Source: Cercophora sp. LCS_1
Lineage: Eukaryota; Ascomycota; Sordariomycetes; Sordariales; Lasiosphaeriaceae
Reading direction: 5' to 3'
DNA: 64,000 nt
NCBI GenBank assembly: GCA_036250225.1
Contig: JAPZLL010000010.1
Span: 1-64,000, forward strand
Part shown: piece by piece, positions 1 through 10,594 of the stretch
How positions within the stretch are numbered: the stretch's first letter is position 1
Layout of the letters: every line of letters starts with the position of its first letter
Position numbers and translations under genes: made by a program
Notes under the pieces: generated by a model
The model's database searches: none
Told to the model about the DNA's origin: nothing
The model's input: only the letters and a program-made list of their open reading frames with translations

Positions 1-568
1 CACTGTGGCTTAGTGCCTTGGCACCCCCACCACCACTGCTGCAAAGCAGCAGTGCTGTTGGCCACCAGTTACAGGGCACTGGTAGCTATTAATTCAACAG
101 TTCCAAAAAGTCCTCATATAAGAAACATACCCACAAAACTCCCAAAACAAATTGATTTAACTACCCAAATTTCCAAGGTTAGTACTTTATTACTTTTCGA
201 ATCTAATAAGGTTCCTCTTCCACTCCCCAATTATAAGGGAACGCTTTTCCAAAGGGAAAAAGGCCTATATTTATAGGCACAGAAGGCCTGGGGGCTTTCT
301 GTTCCAGAGGATTCTGTGGGCCAAACACTGACGTAATGCACTGGCAATCTGAAAGATTCGGTGGGCCACAGAACCTCGTGTTCTGTAAGTGGGTCCCATG
401 GTGCGGCAGCCACTGTGGGGCAGGGCCCCACAGGGGGTTCAGGGGCCACAAGTGGGCCTGTGGGCCCACTGTGGCTTAGTGCCTTGGCACCCCCACCACC
501 ACTGCTGCAAAGCAGCAGTGCTGCTAGCCACCAGTTACAGGGCACTGGTAGCTATTAATTCAACAGTT
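1..568. repeat. Direct repeat (about 102 bp) flanking a 364-bp spacer
   Basis: Bases 1-102 and 467-568 are near-identical direct copies (offset 466). The two differences I see, near 58-60 and 524-526, are transitions, as RIP would leave. Because copy one begins at the window edge, the true repeat unit may start further left. It could be a pair of LTR ends or a tandem duplication; I see no coding sequence and no clear primer-binding site. The spacer holds GC-rich short repeats around 'gtgggccac'. Confidence 0.75.
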
Positions 569-907
569 ATAAATAATGTAGTTGTAGAGTTGAATAATCT
601 AGGAATTGAACTATAAGGAATTTCTCTTAAAGCGTAGGGAAGTGGGTAATTTAATAAGTTTGTGGTGCAATGCCTTTACCTCCGTGTCTTTGTCCTCCAT
701 AGTATTAATTTTATTTCTAATACTTTCCTATTCCAACTTTAAGGCCTGGAATATTCTGGCAAATTCTTTAACGGAGGAGGGGGTGGAGGAGGTATTAGAT
801 ACTTCCTTACCCTTAGTGCCTCCAATAGTGGATCCAGTGGTCGATATTGTAGAGGTTCGGTTTAAGAGTTCGACAAATAGTGACTTTGCAGAAAGACGCT
901 AGTAACG
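569..907. other. Repeat-island DNA without recognisable gene
   Basis: AT-rich sequence between the direct repeat and the LTR-like element. It contains an open stretch of 98 codons (606-902, +) with a hydrophobic segment, but no family that I recognise and no ATG with good context. Probably degenerate transposon DNA. Confidence 0.4.
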
Positions 908-1533
908 TATTATGGCCTGCTCTAAGTATTCCAGGGGAGAGCTTGGTAAAAATAGATTATAAGAGCGGATAGGGTTTAATGCTCTAGGTGGGGGATGTAA
1001 GGTGACTGGGTAAAGGCTACGATAACTTTCGAAGGGTAATATACTGTCAAGCAGATCGTAGACTCTAAGGTCCCGGATAATGGGTCTCACTGAGCAATGC
1101 TCAAGAACAATGTATTGCTAGCGTGAGGATCCAAGAGTCCTCACACAGTTGTGGGCACAACTATTGTATCTATATATATGCAACGCTCTTTAGGACCCGA
1201 GCCTATTGGACCCGAGGCCGGGTCCATCGGGGCCGGGTCCAACCTGACTGGTTCTTCCGTGGACCCGAGCACCATGGACCCGAAGCCGGGTCCATCGGGG
1301 CTGGGTCCAACCTGATTGGTCCGCTTGGGGCTTTGTGGGTCATTGCACCCTGGGCCCAATGATTGGTGCTCCATAGTTGGCCCGTGCTTCCTCCTTGAGG
1401 TCATGGCCTGGGTTGTGACACTCTCCTGATTGGTCCACACAGGGCCTGGTGGGTCGTCGCGCCCAGGGCCAGTGACTGGTGCGCCATGGCTGGCCCGTGC
1501 TTTCTTCAAGAGGTCATGACCTGGGTCGTGACA
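908..1533 (+). mobile_element. LTR-like repeat copy 1 (RIP-mutated)
   Basis: Roughly 625 bp related to 54431-55169. The left edge reads tattatggcctgctc here against tgttacggcctgctc in the other copy, i.e. one G-to-A and one C-to-T change. Both copies end with 'gggtcgtgaca', so the family has TG...CA ends and a short terminal inversion as in an LTR. The stretch 1081-1170 is close to 54602-54690. The interior carries repeated 'ggacccgaggccgggtcc' words and an approximately 110-bp internal duplication ending in 'gtgaca' (about 1425 and 1533). I see no clear target-site duplication, so a solo LTR or truncated element is a guess. Confidence 0.6.
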
Positions 1534-1733
1534 ATTAAAACGCCTTAAAATAAAGTATATACATAAGGAACATCATCTCTGGCTTCCGCAAAACAGGTAT
1601 ATAGCCTATTTGATCAGAGGTAATACTTAATAACCCTACTGCAATCCTCAATAAAAAGGAGACCCCCTAGGTACCTTTAATACTAAGGTTTCAGTGGTTA
1701 AATATTAAACACAAGGCAGTCAAAACACTATAA

Positions 1734-2114
1734 GGGTCTCAGGGTATTTGTAACGGCCTTACAATTGTCAAAGAGTTTATTTCGCCTATAAACCGTACTA
1801 ACAGAGCTCTCCTAACTAAGGCAGGGGAAGCGCTTAATACTAAAAACACCGAACTCATATATTTGAAAAGCAAAATAACAGCAATGGAAAGAGATCTAGA
1901 GGCCCTTAAGCCTAAGAGTAAAAAAAAGGTCAAAGAAGATAATAACAATAAATTTACAGAAACTAAAACTATTATAGAAGCTCAGGAGGCAAACATGAGG
2001 CCCCCAGAGCAAAGGAGGAGGGCTGAACTAAAAGACCCTGCACCAGTTGTAACCCAGATTGAGGAAATGCTAAATAATGGTCTGGAGCGCCTCCGCGAGG
2101 TCGAAGAGATGTAG
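1734..2114 (+). pseudogene. Pogo/Fot1-type transposase, C-terminal remnant
   Basis: One frame reads through residues such as NRALLTKAGEAL, a DLEALKPKSKKKV segment and FTETKTIIEAQEAN, a layout I recognise from the C-terminal tail of fungal pogo-like DDE transposases (alanine/lysine helix, 'LEALKPK+KKKV', then an 'IIxAQE' helix). Upstream the frame is soon stopped (TAA near 1731) and the catalytic DDE part is absent. The surroundings are AT-rich as expected after RIP. This is a dead transposon fragment; the stop at 2112-2114 is probably the original one. Confidence 0.6.
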
Positions 2115-3254
2115 ATTCCCGTTTTTTATAACTTTTTACTTAGTATTTCTATAGAAACAATGGGCAGATTGAACGCTGTGTCCCCATGGTGGTGATGTCG
2201 ATCATGTCCAGAAATGGGGTGCGTCCGGAAGTGGGGTCGCGACGTCTACCTCCTCGTTTTCTGCCGTCCTTGGATTGGGCCATGATGCATCGCTAGCTTT
2301 TTCTCAAGGGACGCAACTGCTCGGCTTCTTGGGGGGCCGTACTCCCCCACCGCCCATGGCGCACTTGATGACAGCCGGGTGCGGACTTTCTGTCATTTTT
2401 GGATTCTCCCAATTTTTTTTGCTTAGAGGAGTGAACATCAGGGGACCCCAACGTGGTTTGTCGAGTTCTTGGACTCTTTAATGTATGGATTTTAGTGCAC
2501 TTGTGCACTAAGCTTTCTTGCTATGTGGAGATCACCCATAACAAACCAATGGAAACGAATGGGGATGGGCATCCTGGACGCAGACGTGCACATGGACGGC
2601 ATTGAGATAGCCAAGATTGTGTAACACATGTTCGTGTGACACCAAGCTTGTGTCACCATCCGCATCAATTCGGATACCATCGCTCGCCTTATCTCTTGCC
2701 ACAGCAGTGGCTGAAGTCAGGAGCGTCATCGTAAGAGACGAAATGCAGTGCTGGGTGATTGCTGTGCCGTTGATAGCAGCCTTGCAACCTAATAACCGAT
2801 CGCATCAGCCATAAACAATCACGGTCGGATTTCTGCCATAGGCTGCGGGAAGCAAACTATCGCCCATTGCATCATGCCGAGAGTCGCAGCGGTTTGAGGC
2901 GGTGCAGCATGCGTGCTCGGATAATTGCCCGGCAGCCATACCCGACCAAGAACACTCGAGATCCAGTCGGATTGAGGATCCTTCGACAGTCGCCCATGGT
3001 TACTGCGCCTCTTGCGCCGAGATCGACCCCGCGCAATGCTACGGCGTGAGAGCGGTTGAGAGGCCTCCAGAGTTGCGATACTGGCGTTACACAGACGATT
3101 GTGATGATGGTTTAAAACAGAGGTGCCGAGTGAAGTTTGCTTGTTCGGACATCTCAGGACAAGGATCACAACAACGCTCAAACCAACAACTGAATCTCGA
3201 TCGATCTCGAGTTCCACAACTCCCAGCCAACCAGACATCACCAAACAACCCCGT
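2115..3254. other. Intergenic, no gene seen
   Basis: Transition from the repeat island to gene-dense GC-rich DNA. Only short shadow frames on both strands. The last few hundred bases should include promoter and 5' leader of the gene starting at 3255. Confidence 0.5.
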
Positions 3255-3925
3255 ATGAACGACCGAGACAGCGAGGCTGGTACCTTGGCCCCGGCCCGGC
3301 CACCCAAGGAGTTCTTCTACTCTGAACGCCTCAGCATCATCACACGATCTGCGCTGGGCGTCTTTTCCACCGTCGTGCTCGCTGTCGTCATCTACACCCT
3401 TGCGAAATGGGGCCATGAAACAGCCGGCCCAGCCATCTTTGTCTTGCCTCTCATTGCTGTGCGGTTCCCCTCCCTCCGTTCCTCCAACTCCCTCTGACCT
3501 GTGCCATGAAATAGTGCGTCGCATCCATTGTCGTAAACTACACCGCGGCGATCCTCTCATATCTCCACAAGTACGGCCCGGGCGGGTATTGGATGTGGGT
3601 GTTGTTTTTTGACCCTCTGATCGGTGGTCTTGCCATTATTGGCTTTGCGGTGGAGCTCAGTAACGGTGGTGACGGTGGTATGAGAGATAAAGGGGCACCG
3701 TGGATGGGTGTTTATAATGCGGCGCAATATCTGAGCCTGCTTGTTGGGTGGGTTCTCCCCTCCCGGAGACGGGGACGGTGGGGGAGTTTTTGCTGACAGC
3801 GATACAGAGTCTTTCATCTTCTTGCTAATGCTGGTGGGTTTTACGGGTTGTATCGCGTCAACTTGAAGAAGTCGGCGGCGCTGGCCGCCGAGAACGCGGC
3901 CGAGGGTAGGCCTAACTATATTTGA
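3255..3925 (+). CDS. Small four-helix membrane protein, function unknown
   Basis: Three exons are inferred: 3255-3458, 3515-3747, 3808-3925 (introns 56 and 60 nt, gtgcgg...atag and gtgggt...acag), giving 184 aa. The start is the ATG opening MNDRDSEAGT. Hydrophobic segments lie at about residues 30-47, 55-85, 93-118 and 140-165, with a short charged tail (LKKSAALAAENAAEG). The layout, with four membrane spans and cytosolic ends, resembles fungal MARVEL-type or similar tetraspan proteins, but I see no diagnostic motif. Splice sites keep the frame and place hydrophobic segments intact, which supports the model. Function cannot be given. Confidence 0.75.
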
Positions 3926-4095
3926 GCTTGACGCGTTTGGGTCGATTCGAGTGTGGTGTTGTGCCGAGTATCATTGAGGTTGTAAGCGTTGGGTCCGCAT
4001 AATCCGTTGTTTTCGGCATTTGGATTGGTATACCACATGATTCATATAGACTGTTTCTTTGTTTCTGTATCAAATTACACCATAAGCTCATATGT

Positions 4096-4683
4096 TCAAG
4101 CGGATTTCCTCCATTGTTCCATCACAAAGTTGACCCTCTCCTCGTGACCACCCACTGCAGTAGGTAAGACTGCATACTCCAAGCCCTGCTCCTCCAGAAG
4201 GGCACAAAACTGCCGGTGCACGGCGACCCAATCCGCCATGTCTCTCGGCATCAACCTCACGCCGTCATCACGCAACCAGCCGCGGACTCCCTCTCCTGCT
4301 TCGCATACAATCACTAGGGAGCTCTTCATTCTTCCCTTTAGCTCCTTCCACTCTTCTGAGTCGGCCAGTGTATTCGCACCGACGTATCGCCGTGCGTAAA
4401 CAATTGGATCTAACCCCGATCTATCCGAGATGAACCATCGTCCGTCAGACACCGCCTCGCTCTCAGCTTTGACTTGAGCTTGCAGGATGAGGCGTTGCAG
4501 CCCCAAGCTTCGAAACGGATCGACAACGTCGGCGGCGGTAAAGTGGTGTTCCTTGAGGACTGTGCGAGCGACCTCGGTAATGAGCACAGGCGGATTAGAT
4601 GAGAATGGGCTGGCAAGGTTGTTCACCAGGGTTGTTTTGCCGGTGCATTGCGCGCCGATGATATAGATATTCGGTGGCGGCAT
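4096..4683 (-). CDS. P-loop NTPase/kinase of the AAA_28/NadR-like type
   Basis: Single exon, 195 aa. The frame is open further upstream, but the ATG at 4683 places the nucleotide-binding strand right at the N-terminus (PPPNIYIIGAQCTGKTTLV), as usual in this family. Walker A is GAQCTGKT (residues 9-16). A second conserved region, DGRWFISDRSGLDPIVYAR, looks like the 'D(R/S)S..D...Y' lid/Walker-B area of AAA_28 NTPases, which resemble the ribosylnicotinamide-kinase part of NadR. The substrate is unknown. It is divergent from the RdRP-helicase gene, separated by only 248 bp. Confidence 0.8.
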   Translation of the reverse strand: MPPPNIYIIGAQCTGKTTLVNNLASPFSSNPPVLITEVARTVLKEHHFTAADVVDPFRSLGLQRLILQAQVKAESEAVSDGRWFISDRSGLDPIVYARRYVGANTLADSEEWKELKGRMKSSLVIVCEAGEGVRGWLRDDGVRLMPRDMADWVAVHRQFCALLEEQGLEYAVLPTAVGGHEERVNFVMEQWRKSA

Positions 4684-4931
4684 TGTCAAGAAACGTCGAG
4701 GATGGTGTGGACACGGCAGACTTGAGGTCGGTCTCGAAATCTGATGTCGGGAAACCACGCACTCGGGCCGAAAAGACGCAATGAGGCCTACGATGAAAGC
4801 GGGCACGTGGATAGCTGTGTAACCACCCCGCAATCGAGTCTGTTTGTCATGGCCGACACTTCCATCTTTGCAACATGCCACTTATCTTCACTCATGAAAC
4901 AGAATCACAAGTGCATTCGCTAGACTTCAAC
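4684..4931. promoter_or_regulatory. Compact bidirectional promoter region
   Basis: These 248 bp separate the start codons of the divergent P-loop NTPase (-) and RdRP-helicase (+) genes, so both promoters must lie here or overlap the coding regions. I see no clear TATA box. Co-regulation is inferred from spacing only. Confidence 0.4.
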
Positions 4932-7900
4932 ATGGCCTCGCTCGCCTCCTTCAAACATACCCTCCAGCCCGAAATCACCCTCTCCAACCGCACCTGGTCT
5001 TACACAGTCCCCAACCTCCCCTCCCCAAACGAGCTTGACACCGCCCGCCTCATCAAAACAATCACCCTCTCCCTAAACAAGTCCCCCGCCATCACCCTCT
5101 CCCTCCTCCCATCCTCCCCCAACCGAGCAATCGCCTCCTCACCCCTCCACACCTTCCTGATCTTGTCCCTCGCCGATCTCCGCGCACCACCTCGCGGAAC
5201 CGAACCACCACCCAACACCACAACACCCTCCACCCCCCGCGAATGTACCAACTACGCCATCAGTCTCCTGCGCAGCGGGATCACCCTCAACGGAACGCAT
5301 TACAACTTCTTCGGGCACAGCAACAGCCAGCTCAAATCCCGGACCTGTTTCATGCACGCCGGTTCCAAAGAGCACATCTCCCGCATGATCGAATCGCTTG
5401 GCGACTTCAGCAAGATCAAAGCGCCCGGGAAGAAGGCCAAGCGGATTGGACTTTTGTTTGCAACCGCCGCCATGCTGATGAATATCTCACCTGATAGAGT
5501 CGAAGACATCCCCGATATCGAGACAGATGAATACGTCTTTACCGATGGGTGCGGGCTCATCGCTCCGCGGTTGGCGCAGGAGTTGGCCAGAAAAAAGAGG
5601 ATCGTGTTTAGGGATCGACGATACACGCCTTCTGTGTTTCAGTTGCGGTATCGCGGGTATAAGGGGGTCGTTACTGTTGATCCGACCATGAGAGAGGATA
5701 AAAAGGTGTTGTTGAGAATGAGGAAGTCGATGAAGAAGTTTAGTGGTGGCGGTGATGAGGGCTTCGCGGTGGTGGAGTATTCAAGGCCCTATGCGTACGG
5801 GTATCTGAATGATGAGGTGGTGATTTTGTTGGATTCGTTGGGTGTTGACAGGGCCGTGCTCCATCGCAAGCAGAGGGAGCATTTTGCCTTTCTGGAAGAG
5901 GCGACACGGGATGCAGGGGCTGCCTTTCGGTTCTTGTCGTGGGTGGGCATGCCGGAGTTGGCGGAAAGGGTGTTGATGGAGGATTGGTTGGAGGAGGTGC
6001 AGACGAAGACCAAGAAGTTAGTAAAAGCGGAGTATGGAAAGATGTTGAATAAGAGGGACGAGCAGCGGTGCCGGATCTTGGTGCCGGCTTCGAGGTTGTT
6101 GTTCGGGGTTTGCGATGCGTGGGGTGTGCTAAAGGAGGGCGAGTGTGCCGTCAAGGTCACCATGTTTGGGGATGGACAGCCGGCTGCGCTCAAGAACATG
6201 GAAGTCTTGGTTACGAGGAATCCGTGTCTGCATCCGGGCGACCTGCAGAAGTTTAGGGTTGTTGAGAGGCCGGAGTTGGCACATCTTGTTGACTGTATCG
6301 TCTTTTCGACTCAGGGGAAGAGGCCAGCCGCGGATTTAATGTCGGGCGGTGACCTGGATGGAGATACCTGTGAGTCAACTCCGTGTTGTAAAGACTGAAT
6401 GCTGACGATACTTTAGTCTTTGTCTGCTGGGACAAGGATCTCATCCCGTCCACCATCGCGGAGCCGGCAAAGTATCCCGGTGTCAAGGAACCGGTGTCGT
6501 TCAAGCCAGTCACAGACGATGATAGGCTCGTCTACTTTGCTGGATACAAAAGTTCGTCACTTGGCAGAGTGAAGAACCTGTACCTGGACTGGGCTCGCGT
6601 CAAGGGAGCCATGGCCCCTGAATGTCAAGAGCTGAACCGTCTGTTTTCGCAGTGTGTCGATGGCAGTCACATTAAGGTGCCGTCCAGGCTGGAAAAGACC
6701 CTCAACGTTGAACCAAACTTCCGACCCTTTTTCCTGGATGAGCTCCACGCGGCCGCAACAGCACTCATCGAAGCATATACGAACAAAGTCAAGGACCACG
6801 TCCTGGAAGGATACGAGTTTGACGCAGTCCAACTCCTGTTAAATCGCGACCAAGTCGCCATGTCTGAATTTGAGCTCATCTGTATGACGCTGCGGTGGTG
6901 CAGGAAAAATAACGCACGCCTTGAAAACTTTATCAACTTCTTCGACTTCAACGTCTTGACGGCAGAGGAGAAGGCCTGGGTCCTGCAGCAGATGCCACCG
7001 ACAGGAGAGATCCCGGCCATGATCCTGAATGCCGTCTCATACTCAAATCTTCTCACACAGGACGCTGCGAGGAGGTTCCAACTCAGTCACCACAGTATCC
7101 GCTGGAAGAACGTTTACGACTCGCTGTCGCGCGACAGACTTGGCACTTTCCTCGACACTGCCAGCCAGGCCTTGGCCACCTTTCACCGCAAGCTCATCGT
7201 TCTTCAGGTGGACGAGCGACTTGTAGTGGCAATTTACGTCCCGAAGAAGATAGAGCCATCACAGGACTGTGTTGTTGACGATTCAGTCCGAGTCTTTGCA
7301 TTTACCACGACTCAAGGCACAGAAACGCAGAGCCGTGTCTCGCTCCCCACCAAGATGACATACCGGCTATTTTGCGATGAGAGAAACTTTCAGCTCTTTG
7401 AAGGTCAACGTGGCAATACGTGGATCTTTATTACTCGGGGCGCGTCTGATGACAGCTCGTATCGTGCCACGTCAAACACGGGCGACAGAAGACGACAACG
7501 CCAGGCCACGGTCGACCAGGGTGTCAACTTTGACTTTTGCGTGAGCATTGCCTTGGACAAGTTCAGCAAGGGCCTGCAAAGACATGTGGGAAGAGTCAAC
7601 CGAAATGGCGTCTCTGCCGCCGAGATCTATGTCATCAGCAACCGTGATGTCAAGTCGATGAGGAATCTGGATCTATGGCTGGATCAGATCGACTCCGACA
7701 CGGTGCTTCCCCTGTTCGATCAGGAGCCCGAGGAGTATCGGATTGCTAGCCTTGGGGACGTTGACTGGAAAGCAGTGCCTGACTTTATCGTCGAGGTTGC
7801 TCACCGAGGCAATTTGGCCGCGCTGTGGGAGCTGACACAAACAAACCACTTTGTCACCTTGTTTTCCTGGCTCCTTGAGAGGAATCAGTCGTCGGTGCTG

Positions 7901-10138
7901 TTCAGATGCTACGACTTTCTGCTTAAGTGGCTGCATACCAAGCCAAAAGTAGCCGAATCGAATGAGGCACCTACCGAGAACACTCGGCAAGGGCATCTGG
8001 ATCCATCTGACATCCTGTCCACCATGCTCGACTTCCTTCGGCGCGCGCCTTCCCTGGTCATCAGTCTTGGTAGAACGCTGCCCTTCGAGGCCCGAGGTAC
8101 CGAGGCCTCCAACGAGATTCTGGACGCCCTGGCGACAACTTTGGAGGTGCATGCATTCGAAATCCTTCGCGCTTACGTTCTCTCGGCCAACGCTGCCACT
8201 GATCTGATCATCGAGCCTTTCAAGGAGTACCTGTCTCGGATTGGCTGCATTACTGTTGAAACGTTTATCGACTTGATGGAGCTCATCTCTCTTACAGTCC
8301 AGGACCTCGACCTCGCCATGGCTATTCTCCTTGAATGCTTTGGCCCCGAAGCTGAGCGCCTCCTCCCTGAAGAACCGGTTCTCGCACAATATCTCAGCCG
8401 GAACGCCATCACCATTGCCCTCGACCACATCAGCGAGGCCTCAGAGCCACACGAGCCTTGCCCTGACCTCCTCTGGCTCAAGCTGTACCCCAAAGACCAC
8501 GACGGCTACCAAGTCGTGGAAACGACCTTCCGCATCGACTCAGAAACGCACCTCTCCAACGCCGAGCACGTCCGTCTCACTGTCGCCTCAATCCCAGCCA
8601 ACGCGCCCCTCTCCAAGCCAGTGTCTATCGACGCCCTCGCCATCCACTCCGAGTCTGGGATCGCGCGCTTCCAATGCCTCCACCCGCTCCCGCCTTTCTT
8701 CTCCCAATGCCAGTGGACACTAACCCCAATCAGTCCCTTTACAACCACCAAGACCACCTTCTCTGCCCTTCGCATCTTCGTCGCCACCCAGCCACCCCTC
8801 GCGCCATACATCCTAGGCCTCTCCTCACCTCCATCCACCCCCCTCTCCCACCCTCCCTTCTCCGCCCTCAACGAAAGCCAAAACGCCGCCATCACCACCG
8901 CTCTCTCAACGCCGCTCTCCTTAATCTGGGGCCCACCCGGAACCGGGAAGACCTCCACCATCATCTCCCTGCTTGTCGCATTCCAAACCCTCCTTCCCGA
9001 GTCCCGCATCCTCGTCACAGCACCAACCCACAACGCAGTCGATAACGTCCTCCGCCGGTACATCACCTCTTCCACCATCCCACCGCTCCGCATCTCCACC
9101 GAGATACGCAAGGTATCCGACGATTTGAAGCGATACACCATCGACGCCATGGCCGGCGTGGAGGTGTACACGAACCGCTCGACCCTGCGCCAAGCCAAGA
9201 GACGCGTCAAGGACGCAAAGATTGCGTTCACGACGTGTATTGGTTCCGGAATCGGCCTTTTACGCGACGAAGAATTTGACATTGTCATCGTGGACGAAGC
9301 ATCGCAGATTACGGAGCCGGGTGGGCTAGTTCCGCTTGTCAAAGGGTGCAGTCGGGCGGTGCTGGTTGGTGATCATGTGCAACTGAGACCGACGGTGCAG
9401 AAGAGTGTTGCGGAGGTGGGGGGGGACGTGAGTTTGTTTGAGAGGCTGTTTTTGGAGGGCAGAGTGAAAAGGGGCATGCTGGAGGTGCAATACCGGATGT
9501 GTACGGCCGTTTGTCAGTTTAGCTCGGACGAGTTTTACCAAGGGCGGCTAAAGACGGGAGTGGATGATGAGGACAGAAAGGTGTGGAAATCGGGATTTCC
9601 GTGGCCGAAGGCAGGGAGGAGACTGGTGTTTGTGGAGTGTGCGGGGCGGGAAGAGTCGGTGGGCACGAGCAAGGTGAATAGAGGTCAGACAGAGGTTTGC
9701 AGGCGAGTTTGCGGGTTGCTGGGACAAGGTGTGGAGGGAAAATGGGAGGTGGCTGTTTTGACTCCTTACGCGAAGCATGCGGAAGAGCTGAAGAGGATGG
9801 TGGGTGGGTTGAGGAGTGAGAGCGTGACGTTCGAGGTGTCGAGTATTGATGGTTTTCAGGGGCGGGAGACAGATGTGGTGGTTTTTGTGACGACGAAGTC
9901 GAATGAGAGGAGGAATATTGGATTTTTGACGGACAGGAGAAGAATGAATGTTGCTTTGACGAGGGCCAGAAGAGGGGTGATTATCATCGGGAATAGGTAC
10001 ACGTTGACTGGGAGCACGGATGAAAAGAGCGCTGGGCTGTGGGAGCGACTTCTCGCGCCGGCAGCGACGGTCAGAATTGAGGACAAGGGATTGGCACCGG
10101 CTAAGGTGCAGGTTGCAGGTACGAGGAGGAAGACTTAA
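4932..10138 (+). CDS. RNA-dependent RNA polymerase fused to UPF1/SEN1-like SF1 helicase
   Basis: Two exons (4932-6369, 6417-10138) with a 47-nt intron gtgagt...tttag code for 1719 aa. Residues about 150-900 form a cellular (QDE-1/SAD-1-type) RdRP: a VFTDGCGLIAP motif, a YRGYKGVVTVDPT motif, and the catalytic GGDLDGDT with Asp474, Asp476 and Asp478. The intron falls directly after this motif and splicing gives DLDGDTFFVCWDKD. From about 1290 there is an SF1B helicase: Walker A GPPGTGKT (1318-1325), Walker B VDEASQ (1438-1443), VGDHVQLRP (III), QYRM (IV), SSIDGFQGRE (V) and ALTRARRG (VI). No stop or splice signal separates the two halves; the ORF from 6417 to 10138 is continuous. In S. pombe (Rdp1 plus Hrr1) and Neurospora (SAD-1 plus SAD-3) these activities are on separate, cooperating proteins. 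Expected role: dsRNA synthesis in RNA silencing. Identity of both domains is firm; the biological role is inferred. Confidence 0.92.
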
Positions 10139-10594
10139 ATCTCTTCATATTTGTCCATCGGAAAATATACCATTTGCCATTTTCTGGAGCAGTCACGCCA
10201 TCCAAGGGCGTTCCAAAACCAAGACGTGCCACCTCAGGTTGGCCCGACTCTCGAGAGACTGGGCCATCCGCATAGCCCATCGCCAAATCGCCCCCCCTTG
10301 CAGGACTTGGATTTGCATTTTGGATCCCGCCTTCCACGGTTGCCGTTCTCGTCAAAGAGTCAGACCTATGCTGACGGTGCCACTCCTCAGGCATCGGCAG
10401 AACGCCCCATGAAAGAAGACTCCTGCTTATCCGTATACGATATGCTCTGTCCGGTGTCATCCCTTGTCCCTCAACATCCTCCCGGTTCTCATTGGATGCC
10501 TCGGCAGTCCTTGTCGAGCAACTAGCACTACCGGGCCTACTGCCATCCACATTCGCATCGTCGCACCCCGGCTCTGCTTCCTTGGTCCCGGGAA
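10101..10594 (-). pseudogene. Out-of-frame 3' continuation of the DUF6536 gene
   Basis: Downstream of the in-frame stop at 10595 another frame continues to a stop at 10101-10103. Its tail (VARLGFGTPLDGVTAPENGK) resembles the C-terminus of the paralogue ending at 20619 (IGHLGF..., then TPEQGKMY). It is therefore either a former coding tail lost through a frameshift, or a last exon reached by an intron I could not place. Its end overlaps the 3' end of the RdRP-helicase gene by 38 bp. Confidence 0.5.
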
